The position numbers were made by a program, and so were the translations under genes. The notes beneath the pieces were generated by a model. The model was not told the DNA's origin. It made no database searches and worked only from the letters and a program-made list of their open reading frames with translations. This document shows positions 52,070 to 60,371 of a stretch of DNA of 64,000 nucleotides, piece by piece. The stretch is from Arenimonas sp049195245 (GTDB lineage: Bacteria > Pseudomonadota > Gammaproteobacteria > Xanthomonadales > Xanthomonadaceae). Positions within the stretch are counted from its first letter, which is position 1, and each line of letters opens with the position of its first letter. The stretch spans positions 1-64,000 of the forward strand of contig NZ_JBMIRR010000027.1 of assembly GCF_049195245.1 (NCBI RefSeq). The letters run 5' to 3'.

Positions 52070-52169
52070 CCACGCCCCCCGGTGGCCGGGGCATGCATCC
52101 TGCCTAGCGCCTTCGCGGCCGGACGCATACAGTAGCCATGCCCGCCGACGAGCTGCCCCCGAGCCCTTT

Positions 52170-53102
52170 GTGACGCCAACGTTTTCCAGTGCCTCGCCCG
52201 GCGGTCTCCGGCCCCTGATCCTGCTCTGCCTGCTGCTGTGCGCGGGCCTGGCCCCTGCGGCCGACGGTGTGCTGGTGCTGGGCCGCATGAGCGATGACCC
52301 GCGCAAGCACTACGAGCAGCTGCAGCCGCTGCTGGACTACGTGGTGCCGCGCATGCGCTCGGTGGGCATCACCGAGGGCCGCGTGCTGATGGCGCGCGAC
52401 CCGCAGCAGATGATGAGCTACCTGCGCCGCGGCAAGGTCGACTGGGTCACCGAAACCCCGGGCACCGGCCTGCTGATGGCCGACCGCGCCGGCGCCCGGC
52501 CGCTGCTTCTCACCGAACGCAGCGGCGCCCGCGAATACCGCAGCGTCATCTTCGTGCGCCGCGACAGCGGCATCACCGAGCTGTCGCAGCTGCTGGGCAA
52601 GACCATCGCCTTCCAGTCGCCGTCCTCCACCAGCGCCTACCTGGTGCCGGCCATGGTGCTGCGCGAGCAGGGCCTGCCGATGAGCCTGATGGTCTCGCCG
52701 CTGGAAGACGCCGACAGCAACAGCGTGGGCTATGTGTTCGCCAACACCGACTCCAACCTGGCGGCCTGGGTGCACAAGCGCCTGGTGGACGCCGGCGGTT
52801 TCAGCGACCAGGACTGGGATTCGCTGCAGCGCGTGTCCGAGGCCTTCCGGCGCGACCTGGTGGTGATCCACACCACGCCGCCGGTGCCGCGCGCGATGGA
52901 GCTGGTCAGCGGCAGCATGGACCCGGCGGTGGCCGAGCGCCTGAAGCAGGTGCTCCTGGGCGCCAGCACCGATCCGCAGGCGCGCGACGCGCTGCGCCAG
53001 TTCTTCCGCACCACCGGCTTCTACGAACCCGACGCCGCCACCCAGGCCACGCTGGACAACCTGCGCCGCGGTGCCCGCGACGTGCGCGAGGCGCTGGAGT
53101 GA
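52170..53102 (+). CDS. PhnD-like periplasmic substrate-binding protein (sensor partner)
   Basis: 310 aa. Signal peptide (GGLRPLILLCLLLCAGLAPAADG). The mature part has the phosphate/phosphonate-binding (PhnD/SsuA2-like) layout: LVLGRMSDDPRKHYEQLQPLLDYV, a DPQQMMSYLRRGKVDWVTETPGTGLLM lobe-1 segment, IFVRRDSGITELSQLLGKTIAFQSPSSTSAYLVPAMVL, and VIHTTPPVPRAMELVSGSMDP. No ABC permease or ATPase genes are adjacent. Instead the stop overlaps the GTG of a GGDEF-EAL gene, so it is likely a ligand sensor for that enzyme. GTG start at 52170; a TACAGT -10-like box lies at 52128-52133. Ligand unknown. Confidence 0.87.
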   Translation: MTPTFSSASPGGLRPLILLCLLLCAGLAPAADGVLVLGRMSDDPRKHYEQLQPLLDYVVPRMRSVGITEGRVLMARDPQQMMSYLRRGKVDWVTETPGTGLLMADRAGARPLLLTERSGAREYRSVIFVRRDSGITELSQLLGKTIAFQSPSSTSAYLVPAMVLREQGLPMSLMVSPLEDADSNSVGYVFANTDSNLAAWVHKRLVDAGGFSDQDWDSLQRVSEAFRRDLVVIHTTPPVPRAMELVSGSMDPAVAERLKQVLLGASTDPQARDALRQFFRTTGFYEPDAATQATLDNLRRGARDVREALE

Positions 53103-55219
53103 GGCTGCCGTTCCGGTTGGGCCTGCGCGGCGAGCTGCTGCTGATGATGGGCGGCGTGCTGATCGTGGTGGTCACGCTGTTCGCGGCGCTGTGGTGGCAC
53201 GAGAAGCGCAGCAACCAGGATGCGCGCGAACTGAGCGCCAGCGCCATGCGCGAACTGGCCCGCGAAGGCCTGCTCAGCCGCGGCCAGACGCTGTCGAGCC
53301 AGCTGGCCGACGCTGCCACCAACCCGCTGTATTACCTGGACCTGGCCAAGCTGGGCGAGCTGGCACGCGCCACGCTGCGCCAGCCCGACGTGGTGTACGT
53401 GGTGATCCACGACGCCGATGGCCAGGTGGTGCACGACGGCTCGGGCGACATCCCGGCCTTCGGCCAGCCGATGTCGGACCCGATGGCCTACGAGGCGCTC
53501 AACGCCGAAGCCGTGCACGGCCAATGGAGCGACAAACTGCTGGACGTGGCCAGCCCGATCCGGATCGGCGGCCAGCGCATCGGCGGCGTGCGCGTGGGCC
53601 TGTCGCGCGACAACGCCAACCGGCGCGAGCAGGAAATGCTGGTGCCGCTGGCCGAACGCCTGCAGGCCGCCAGCAACGAACACCTGGGCTGGCTGCTGGC
53701 CCTGCTGGCCGCCTTGGCCCTGATTGCGGTGGCGGCGATGGTGCTGCTGCAGCGGCGCATCGTGCAGCCGATCACCGAGCTGGCCGACGCCGCCGCGCGC
53801 ATCGAGGAAGGCCGCTATGCCGAGGTGCGGGTGCAGTCCAGCCGCCAGGACGAGATCGGCGAGCTGGTGCGCGCCTTCTCGCGCATGAGCGAAAGCGTGG
53901 CGCGGCACGATCGCGACATCCGCCGCATGGCCTACACCGACTCGCTCACCGGCCTGTCCAACCGCCTGGCCTTCCGCGAGGCGCTGGACGAGCGCCTGAT
54001 GACCCTGCAGGCCAGCAGCGGCGAGCTGGCCCTGCTGTTCGTGGACCTGGACGACTTCAAGCGCGTCAACGACACCCTGGGCCACGAGGCCGGCGACGAA
54101 GTGCTGGGCCAGCTGTCGATGCGCATCCGCATGTCGGTCGAACGGCTGGGCGGCGTCGGCGCCGAGATCGCGCGCTTCGGCGGCGACGAATTCATCGTGC
54201 TGTTCATGGCCGAGGACATCCGCGCCAGTTCGGGCCGCCTGGCCGAGGTGCTGATCGAGGAGATCCAGCGGCCGCTGGTGCTGCGCGGGCGGCAGGTGTT
54301 CCTGGGCGCCTCGGTGGGCATCACCCTGTTCCCCTTCGATGCCTCCAGCGCCGGCCAGCTGCTCAAGAACGCCGACATCGCCATGTACCAGGCCAAGGTC
54401 GCCGGCAAGGGCTGCTACCGCTTCTACAGCAAGGCCATGGACCAGGCGGTGGAGCGCCGCGTGCAGCTGGAGGAAGAGCTGCGCGGGGCCTGGGACCGCG
54501 GCGAGCTGAGCCTGCACTACCAGCCGATCTACCGCCTGGCCGACCGCCGCCTGATGGGCGCCGAGGCACTGTGCCGCTGGCAGCATCCGCGCCTGGGCGT
54601 GGTGCCGCCCTCGGTGTTCATCGAAGTGGCCGAGCAGAGCGGCCTGATCGAGGCCCTGGGCCGGCACGTGCTGGTGCAGGCCTGCAAGGACGCGGCCGAG
54701 TGGTCGCAGCCGGGCATGGAGCCGCCGTTCGTGTCGGTGAACATCTCGCCGCGCCAGCTGCGCACCGGCGACCTGCCCGACGTGGTGGCCAGCGCCCTGG
54801 CCGCCACCGGCGTGCTGCCGCGCCAGCTGCACCTGGAGCTGACCGAGACCGCGGTGCTTGGCGACGAGGTGCAGGCCAGCGCCCTGCTGTCGCGCCTGAG
54901 CGCCACCGGGGTGAAGGTGTGGCTGGATGATTTCGGCACCGGCTTCTCGGGCCTGAGCCACCTGCGCCGGGTGCCGGTGGATGGCGTCAAGATCGACCGC
55001 AGCTTCGTCGCCGACGTGCTGCGCGATCCCGATGACCTGGCGCTGACCTCGGCCATCATCGCCATGGCGCATTCGCTGGGCATCACCGTGGTCGCCGAAG
55101 GCATCGAGGCCGAAGGCCAGTACGAAGTGCTGCGCGAGCGCGGCTGCGACCAGGGCCAGGGCTTCTGGCTGGGCCGGCCGGTGCCGGCGGCGGAGATCCT
55201 GCGCAGTTTCCGCGAGTAG
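53099..55219 (+). CDS. Membrane c-di-GMP enzyme: sensor-HAMP-GGDEF-EAL
   Basis: 706 aa. TM1 (about 11-31), a periplasmic domain (about 40-195) of sCACHE/double-Cache-like size, TM2 (about 199-221), and HAMP (about 222-275, RRIVQPITELADAAARIEEG). The GGDEF domain (about 278-430) has an intact active site RFGGDEFIVLF. The EAL domain (about 450-700) has GAEALCRWQHP, VNISPRQL, LTETAVLGDE, DDFGTGFSGLSHL, KIDRSF, and EGIE. Both signatures look catalytically complete, so it could synthesise and degrade c-di-GMP. GTG start overlaps the upstream binding-protein stop (GTGA). The layout parallels NspS-MbaA of Vibrio cholerae, where a periplasmic binding protein controls a GGDEF-EAL enzyme. Confidence 0.93.
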   Translation: MRLPFRLGLRGELLLMMGGVLIVVVTLFAALWWHEKRSNQDARELSASAMRELAREGLLSRGQTLSSQLADAATNPLYYLDLAKLGELARATLRQPDVVYVVIHDADGQVVHDGSGDIPAFGQPMSDPMAYEALNAEAVHGQWSDKLLDVASPIRIGGQRIGGVRVGLSRDNANRREQEMLVPLAERLQAASNEHLGWLLALLAALALIAVAAMVLLQRRIVQPITELADAAARIEEGRYAEVRVQSSRQDEIGELVRAFSRMSESVARHDRDIRRMAYTDSLTGLSNRLAFREALDERLMTLQASSGELALLFVDLDDFKRVNDTLGHEAGDEVLGQLSMRIRMSVERLGGVGAEIARFGGDEFIVLFMAEDIRASSGRLAEVLIEEIQRPLVLRGRQVFLGASVGITLFPFDASSAGQLLKNADIAMYQAKVAGKGCYRFYSKAMDQAVERRVQLEEELRGAWDRGELSLHYQPIYRLADRRLMGAEALCRWQHPRLGVVPPSVFIEVAEQSGLIEALGRHVLVQACKDAAEWSQPGMEPPFVSVNISPRQLRTGDLPDVVASALAATGVLPRQLHLELTETAVLGDEVQASALLSRLSATGVKVWLDDFGTGFSGLSHLRRVPVDGVKIDRSFVADVLRDPDDLALTSAIIAMAHSLGITVVAEGIEAEGQYEVLRERGCDQGQGFWLGRPVPAAEILRSFRE

Positions 55220-55225
55220 GGACGG

Positions 55226-55241
55226 GGGCGCGAAGGCGCCC
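55226..55241. terminator. Short GC hairpin between GGDEF-EAL gene and exoD
   Basis: GGGCGC-GAAG-GCGCCC, a 6-bp stem with a GNRA-type (GAAG-closed) tetraloop, in the 33-bp gap between convergent genes. No U-tract. Confidence 0.5.
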
Positions 55242-55252
55242 GCCGGTCGCGG

Positions 55253-55855
55253 TCAGTGGAACAGGGCCATGACCCAGCTGACGATCTGGCCGGAGAACAC
55301 GCCCATCACCACCAGCTGGGCGATGCCCAGGGCCCAGGCGATCAGCATCAGGCGGCCGTCACGTTCGATCAGCGCGATGGCGTAGGCCAGCAGGATCAGG
55401 CCGAAGGGATAATTGGTCGCCGGCAGCGGCAGCGCCAGCAGGAAGCCCAGCAGTACCAGCAGCAGGCCGGTGAAGGTCTTGGCAACCGGGTGGTCGATCA
55501 CCGGTTCGGCGCGCGGGCGGCTGACCTTCTCCAGCCATTTGAGCAGGCGCGAGGTGCGGTCGCGGAATTTGGTCACGCTGCTGCGCGACAGTTCGCGTTT
55601 CGACAGGAAGCGCGGCACCCAGGGGTGCTCAAGCTGGAACAGCAGCTGCAAGCCGATCAGGCTGACCAGCGGGCCGCTGATGGCGCCGGCGCCGATGGGC
55701 AGCGGCACGAAGGCCGGCAACACGCTGATCAGCAGGAACACGCCAAAGGCGCGCTCCTGGAACTGGTCCAGCAGGTCGCCCAGGCTCAGGTCCCGGTCGC
55801 CGCTGCCTTCCACCAGGGCGTGCAGCAGGGCGCGGGTGCTGATTTCGGGGCTCAT
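55253..55855 (-). CDS. ExoD-family membrane protein
   Basis: 200 aa. Integral membrane protein of the ExoD family, named for a Sinorhizobium exopolysaccharide mutant; the molecular role is unclear. Signature regions: SLGDLLDQFQERAFGVFLLISVLPAFVPLPIGAG, LQLLFQLEHPWVPRFLSKRELSR, and LLVLLGFLLALPLPATNYPFGLILLAYAI. Four to five TM segments. Start ATG 55855 (MSPEISTRALLHALVEG). Upstream of it is the CNNM/CorC gene on the same strand, 43 bp away. Confidence 0.9.
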   Translation of the reverse strand: MSPEISTRALLHALVEGSGDRDLSLGDLLDQFQERAFGVFLLISVLPAFVPLPIGAGAISGPLVSLIGLQLLFQLEHPWVPRFLSKRELSRSSVTKFRDRTSRLLKWLEKVSRPRAEPVIDHPVAKTFTGLLLVLLGFLLALPLPATNYPFGLILLAYAIALIERDGRLMLIAWALGIAQLVVMGVFSGQIVSWVMALFH

Positions 55856-55898
55856 TGCGGCGAGTGTGGCGTCGGCCGGCTTTATCGGTCCTAAACCT

Positions 55899-57269
55899 TC
55901 AGCTGCCCTCGGCCAGTTCGGGGTCGGGCAGGCGCGCGATCAGCAGCTTGTCGATACGGGCGCCGTCCAGGTCCACCACCTCGACCCGCCAGCCCTGCCA
56001 GTCGAACAGCTCGCCCGCATGCGGGATGCGGCCGAAGCGCGCGATCACCATGCCGGCCACCGTGTGGTAGTCGTGCTCCTCTTCGCCGGGCAGGGCGTTG
56101 AGAGACAGCAGCTCGCGCAGGTCTTCGGTGGACAGGCGGCCGTCCACCAGCAGCGAGCCGTCCTGGCGGGTAATCACCAGGGCCTCGTCCTCGCTGGTTT
56201 CGGTGGCCTGCACGCGGCCCAGCACGGCGCCCAGCAGGTCGGTGACCGAGACCATGCCCTGGATGTCGCCGTATTCGTCCACCACCAGGGCCAGGGTCTG
56301 CTGCTCCTCGCGGAAGATTTCCAGCAGCTTCAGCGCATGCGTGGATTCGGACACGAACAGGGCCGGGCGCAGGTTGCGGAACAGGTCGGGCGGGCCGTCG
56401 GTGCCGGCGGCGATCAGGCCGGTGAGCGACTTCACTTCCAGGATGCCCAGCACTTCGGTGTCGTTGCCACGGTAGACCGGGTAACGCGCATAGGGCGTCT
56501 CGCGCATGGTCGCCAGGTTTTCCTCGGCGCTGGCGGCGGCGTCGAGCCAGGTGATGCGCGTGCGCGGCGTCATCAGGCCGGCGCTGCTGCGGTCGCCCAG
56601 GCGCAGCACGCGGTTGATCATGTTGCGCTCGTCGGAGTCGATGACGCCCTGTTCGTGGCTTTCGGCCACCAGCAGGCGGATTTCCTCTTCCGAGACCTGG
56701 TTGTCGCTGCCCTGGTTCAGGCCCAGCAGCCGCAGGATGGTGCGGGTGCTCAGCGACAGCAGCCAGACGAAGGGCGCGGCGATCTTCGAGACCCAGGACA
56801 TCGGGAGCGACACGCCGCTGGCGAACTTCTCGGGCGCCAGCAGGGCGATGCGCTTGGGCACCAGTTCGCCCAGGATGATCGAGAAGTAGGTGATCAGGAT
56901 CACGGCCAGGGCGGTGCCCAGGGCCTGGTTCACGTCCAGGTTCATGCCCAGCCACGCCAGAACCGGCTGCAGGCCGCCACCAATCAACTGCTCCAGGCCC
57001 AGCGGTGCGATCGCGGCCGCAATGCCATTGCCCAGCGCATCGCCGCCGAACATGCCGGTGAGGATGCCGATGGAGGTGATGCCCACCTGCACCGTGGACA
57101 GGAAACGCTCCGGGTGCTCGGCCAGGGCGAGAGCGGCCTGGGCGCGGCGGCTCTCCTGCGCCATCTGGCGCAGCTTGGGCTTGCGGGACGCGACCACGGA
57201 CATCTCCGACAGGGCGAAGAAGCCGTTGCACAGGATCAGGAACAGGACGATGGCTAAAGCAAGGGTCAT
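55899..57269 (-). CDS. CNNM/CorC (hemolysin-family) transporter protein
   Basis: 456 aa. N-terminal DUF21/CNNM membrane domain (about 1-185) with NGFFALSEMSVVASRKPKL, GITSIGILTGMFGG, and ITYFSIILGELVPKRIAL. A CBS pair (about 200-330) has MTPRTRITWLD, YARYPVYRGNDTEVLGIL, and ALVVDEYGDIQGMVSVTDLL. A C-terminal CorC_HlyC domain (about 355-445) has LVDGRLSTEDLRELL and TVAGMVIARFGRIPHAGE. Members are implicated in Mg2+/Co2+ export. Minus-strand CATAGT at 57325-57330 is a candidate -10. Confidence 0.93.
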   Translation of the reverse strand: MTLALAIVLFLILCNGFFALSEMSVVASRKPKLRQMAQESRRAQAALALAEHPERFLSTVQVGITSIGILTGMFGGDALGNGIAAAIAPLGLEQLIGGGLQPVLAWLGMNLDVNQALGTALAVILITYFSIILGELVPKRIALLAPEKFASGVSLPMSWVSKIAAPFVWLLSLSTRTILRLLGLNQGSDNQVSEEEIRLLVAESHEQGVIDSDERNMINRVLRLGDRSSAGLMTPRTRITWLDAAASAEENLATMRETPYARYPVYRGNDTEVLGILEVKSLTGLIAAGTDGPPDLFRNLRPALFVSESTHALKLLEIFREEQQTLALVVDEYGDIQGMVSVTDLLGAVLGRVQATETSEDEALVITRQDGSLLVDGRLSTEDLRELLSLNALPGEEEHDYHTVAGMVIARFGRIPHAGELFDWQGWRVEVVDLDGARIDKLLIARLPDPELAEGS

Positions 57270-57474
57270 GGGCCGCCGGCAGGGGCCGGCACGGGCTTCC
57301 GTTCAGGGGTGGCGGGGAGGGGCAACTATGCCACAGGCGGTCGGACGGTCCGGTGTCGGCAGCCGGGCCGGCGCCCGGCCGGGCCCGTGTTGCACCGGGG
57401 TTTCAGCCGCGTTGCCGGGGCTTGGCCCCGGGCCTGAGAGGCCTGCCGTACGGTCGCTGAGCGGGCGGGCGTTG

Positions 57475-57480
57475 TAATAT
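57475..57480 (+). promoter_or_regulatory. -10 box of the phosphate transporter operon
   Basis: TAATAT preceded by TTG, 50 nt before the DUF47 gene. The 261-bp gap between divergent genes holds GC-rich inverted segments (CCGGGCCGG/CCGGCCGGG around 57365-57388) but nothing else recognised. No convincing Pho box was seen. Confidence 0.5.
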
Positions 57481-57530
57481 TGCCGTCATCTTGAGGGCCG
57501 GGGCGTTCCCGGCCAGCCACGGGGCCCCGC

Positions 57531-58160
57531 ATGTTTTCCCTCCAGACCATCTTCGGCAAAGGCGACAAGTTCTACGGCCTGCTCGAATCCAGCGCCGCCG
57601 CCGCCCGCGAAAGTGCCCGCGCCCTGGGCGAACTGCTGGCCACGCCGCCGGCCCAGCGTTCGCTGGAGCGTTTCAAGCTGGCCCGCCAGCGCGAGAAGGG
57701 CCTGGCCGCCGAGATCAGCCAGGAACTGGTCAACACTTTTGTGACCGCGCTCGAGCGCGAGGACATCGAGGCGCTATCCAACGCCCTGTACAAGATCCCC
57801 AAGGTGGTCGAGAAATTCGCCGAGCGCTACTCGCTGGCGCACGAGCGCGTGGGCGACGTGGACTTCGTCTCGCGCGCGGCCATGCTCGAGCGCGCCTGCG
57901 CGGTGCTGGAGGAAATGGTGGGCCTGCTGCGCAAGGGCATGAACCTGGAAACCACCAAGGTCCTCAATGACAAGCTGCAGGCCATCGAGGCCGAAGCCGA
58001 CCGCCTGATCCTGGAGCTCTACCGCGACACCTACACCCACGAAACCGACCCCATGCGCTACCTGATCCTGAAGGACCTGTTCGAGATCCTGGAGAAGGCC
58101 ATCGACCGCTGCCGCGATGCCGGCAACGTGATCTACGGCGTCGTGCTCAAGAACGCCTGA
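57531..58160 (+). CDS. DUF47/PhoU-like Pit accessory protein
   Basis: 209 aa, all-helical. Matches the DUF47 (YkaA, PhoU-domain-like) family that accompanies Pit transporters and is thought to regulate them. Segments: LQTIFGKGDKFYGLLESSA, FVTALEREDIEALSNALYKIPKVVEKFAE (the ExxD/ExxE metal-binding helix of PhoU-like bundles), NDKLQAIEAEADRLILELYRD, and ILKDLFEILEKAIDRCRDAGNVI. Four bp separate it from the transporter gene. Cytoplasmic. Confidence 0.93.
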   Translation: MFSLQTIFGKGDKFYGLLESSAAAARESARALGELLATPPAQRSLERFKLARQREKGLAAEISQELVNTFVTALEREDIEALSNALYKIPKVVEKFAERYSLAHERVGDVDFVSRAAMLERACAVLEEMVGLLRKGMNLETTKVLNDKLQAIEAEADRLILELYRDTYTHETDPMRYLILKDLFEILEKAIDRCRDAGNVIYGVVLKNA

Positions 58161-58164
58161 TCCC

Positions 58165-59289
58165 ATGACCGCCGCCCTGATTCTGGTGCTGGTCGTCATC
58201 CTGACGGCCCTGGTGTTCGAGTACATCAACGGTTTCCACGACACCGCCAATTCCATCGCCACCGTGGTGGCCACCAAGGTGCTGAACCCGACCCAGGCCG
58301 TGGCCCTGGCGGCCTTCATGAACCTGATCGGCGCCCTGGCCGGCACCGCCGTGGCCAAGACCATCTCCTCGGGCCTGATCGACGACCAGGTGGTGGAGGT
58401 CACGTCCCAGCTGATCATCTGCGCGCTGTCGGGCGGCATCATCTGGAACCTGATCACCTGGTGGTTCGGCCTGCCGTCCTCCTCCAGCCACGCCCTGATC
58501 GGCGGCCTGTGCGGCGCGGCGCTGGCCGCCGCCGACAACAGCTTCGACGCCCTGATCTGGTCGCGGGCGGCCGAGGACTGGACCAAGAGCCAGGGCATCT
58601 TCTGGAAAGTGGTGGTGCCGATGATCAGCTCGCCGGTGGCCGGCTTCACGCTGGGTCTGGTGCTGATGGGCGCGCTGATGGCCATCATCAGCGCGATGAA
58701 CGGCGCCGGCGGCTGGATCGCGCGCATCTCCCGGCCGCGCTGGGTGAACACGGTGTTCGGCAAGGCGCAGATTGTCAGCGCGGCCTACATGGGTTTCGCG
58801 CACGGCACCAACGACGCGCAGAAGACCATGGGCATCATCGCGCTGGCCCTGATCGGCGCGGAGGCGGCGGGCACGCTGGACAACCTGCCGTCCTGGCTGG
58901 CCTTCATGCATCCGGGCGACGGGGACGGCATCGAGCTGTGGATCGTCATCACCTGCGCCATCGTGATGGCGGCCGGCACCGCCGCCGGCGGCTGGCGCAT
59001 CATCAAGACCCTGGGCCACAAGATGGTGAAGCTGCATCCCATCCACGGCTTCGCGGCGGAAACCAGCTCGGCCACCATCCTGACCCTGGCCGCTCACTTC
59101 GGCATGCCGGTTTCGACGACCCACAGCATCTCCACCGCCATCATGGGCGTGGGCGTGGCCAAGAACCCGCGCGCGCTGCAGTGGACCGTCATCCAGAAGA
59201 TCGTCTGGGCCTGGATCCTGACCATCCCGGCCGCGGGCGGGCTGGCCTACCTGCTGCTGAAATTGCTCATGGCGCTGGGGTGGGATTGA
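58165..59289 (+). CDS. Low-affinity inorganic phosphate transporter (Pit family)
   Basis: 374 aa, about ten TM helices. The two PHO4 repeats are visible: FEYINGFHDTANSIATVVATKVL near the N-terminus and GFAHGTNDAQKTMGIIALALIG in the second half. Also visible are LPSSSSHALIGGLCGAAL and GMPVSTTHSISTAIMGVGVAK. Imports metal-phosphate with protons. Cotranscribed with its DUF47 partner. It is followed by the GCGGAT inverted array. Confidence 0.95.
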   Translation: MTAALILVLVVILTALVFEYINGFHDTANSIATVVATKVLNPTQAVALAAFMNLIGALAGTAVAKTISSGLIDDQVVEVTSQLIICALSGGIIWNLITWWFGLPSSSSHALIGGLCGAALAAADNSFDALIWSRAAEDWTKSQGIFWKVVVPMISSPVAGFTLGLVLMGALMAIISAMNGAGGWIARISRPRWVNTVFGKAQIVSAAYMGFAHGTNDAQKTMGIIALALIGAEAAGTLDNLPSWLAFMHPGDGDGIELWIVITCAIVMAAGTAAGGWRIIKTLGHKMVKLHPIHGFAAETSSATILTLAAHFGMPVSTTHSISTAIMGVGVAKNPRALQWTVIQKIVWAWILTIPAAGGLAYLLLKLLMALGWD

Positions 59290-59293
59290 TTTT

Positions 59294-59511
59294 TGCCGCG
59301 GATTTGCGCGGATGGGCGCGGATAAAAGCGGATAGGGCATTTGACGCGGAATGACGCGGACAAGAGCAGATCAATCAGGAAGCCGAAGTGCTTTTCGCCG
59401 CCTCCGGACGTCGGCCGGGATCAACCGCTATTTGCTCTATCCGCGTAATCCGCGTTAATCCGCGTCAAAAAAATCCGCTCTTATCCGCGCCATCCGCGCA
59501 AATTCGCGGCA
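59294..59511. repeat. Inverted array of GCGGAT units between convergent genes
   Basis: A 218-bp region whose outer arms (59294-59333 and 59473-59511) are inverted copies differing at two bases and one 1-base indel. The inner parts carry more GACGCGGAT / ATCCGCGTC units in opposite orientations. The centre (about 59380-59430) is unrelated. A half-copy (TTTGACGCGGATGAACGC) recurs at 61669. It lies between pit and a minus-strand gene. Confidence 0.9.
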
Positions 59512-59517
59512 AAGCGT

Positions 59518-59925
59518 TTAAAGCAGATCCCCACCCGCCGAAAGCATGCGTTCCATCTGGTCGCCCAGGCCGCCGATTTCCAGCACCAGGCGGTCGAGTT
59601 CGGCGGCGGTGAGGGTGTCGTAGGGGCGGTTCTCGCACAGCTGCAGGTAGGGCACGGAATCGAGCTCGCCGATGGCGAGATAGCCCACGCGGCTCTGCCA
59701 GTTGAACGACAGCATGCGGCGCGGGTCGATGCCGGTCATCGGCGCCAGCACGGTGTTCACGCGCAGGTAGGCGCGTCCGTCGTCGCCCACCAGCTCCGAC
59801 AGGAAGATGCTCTGGTGGCGGCGGCCCTGGGCCATCGAGAGCTGCACGCACAGCAGGTAGGGTTCGCTGGCCGTGAGCTTGTACTTGCCCTGGACGTGGC
59901 CGCGGATCTGTTCGAAGTTCTGCAT
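59518..59925 (-). CDS. Conserved-looking cytosolic protein of unknown function
   Basis: 135 aa. I do not recognise the family with confidence. The alpha-beta pattern (an N-terminal helix FEQIRGHVQGKYKL, strands LCVQLSMAQGRRHQSIFLSEL, YLRVNTVLAPM, YLAIGELDSVPYLQLCE, and a C-terminal helix TAAELDRLVLEIGGLGDQMERML) is compatible with the YbjN/type III chaperone-like fold, which is only a structural guess. No signal peptide or TM. Start ATG 59925. It is divergent from the alkyltransferase-like gene. Confidence 0.75.
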   Translation of the reverse strand: MQNFEQIRGHVQGKYKLTASEPYLLCVQLSMAQGRRHQSIFLSELVGDDGRAYLRVNTVLAPMTGIDPRRMLSFNWQSRVGYLAIGELDSVPYLQLCENRPYDTLTAAELDRLVLEIGGLGDQMERMLSAGGDLL

Positions 59926-59958
59926 GGGGGGGTCGGATTCGGAAAGCGTGGGGAGCGT

Positions 59959-59964
59959 TATCCT
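59959..59964 (+). promoter_or_regulatory. -10 box of the alkyltransferase-like gene
   Basis: TATCCT in GCGTTATCCTAAACC, 8 nt before the ATG at 59973; a leaderless or near-leaderless transcript is expected. Confidence 0.5.
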
Positions 59965-59972
59965 AAACCCGC

Positions 59973-60371
59973 ATGCCCCGAAAGCCTAACCCCGAGACCC
60001 CGGCCGAACGCTCCCGCCGCCTGATCCTGGCGGCGGTGCGCGCGGTGCCGCGCGGCGAAGTGGCGGGCTATGGCGAGGTGGCCCGGCGCGCCGGCCTGCC
60101 CGGGCGCGCGCGGCTGGTGGCGAAGGTGCTGTCGGCGGGCGACGAGCCGGGACTGCCCTGGCATCGCGTGCTGCGCTCGGACGGCCGCATCGCCTTCCCG
60201 GACGGATCGCCCGGCTTTGACGAGCAGGTGCAGCGGTTGCGCGCCGAAGGCGTGGTGGTCGAGGCGGGAAGGGTGCGCGGCCAGCGCGCCGCCGCGACCT
60301 TGGACGAACTGATGTGGGCGCCGCCGCTCAGCCCGCGCGCGGACGCTGCCGGAACCAGGCGGCGACGCTGA
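59973..60371 (+). CDS. Alkyltransferase-like protein (ATL, MGMT family without acceptor Cys)
   Basis: 132 aa. MGMT DNA-binding domain with the arginine-finger/HTH region GEVAGYGEVARRAGLPGRARLVAKVL. The alkyl-acceptor motif PCHR(V/I) reads PWHRVLRSDGRIAFP, so the reactive Cys is Trp. This is the hallmark of ATL proteins, which bind O6-alkylguanine and hand lesions to nucleotide excision repair instead of repairing directly. The last 44 bp overlap the convergent oxygenase gene. Confidence 0.9.
   Translation: MPRKPNPETPAERSRRLILAAVRAVPRGEVAGYGEVARRAGLPGRARLVAKVLSAGDEPGLPWHRVLRSDGRIAFPDGSPGFDEQVQRLRAEGVVVEAGRVRGQRAAATLDELMWAPPLSPRADAAGTRRRR

Noticed and set aside
57475..57495. TTGCCGTCATC near the pit operon as a Pho box
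   Set aside because: Only one weak half-site; a PhoB box needs two 7-bp direct repeats at 11-bp spacing.
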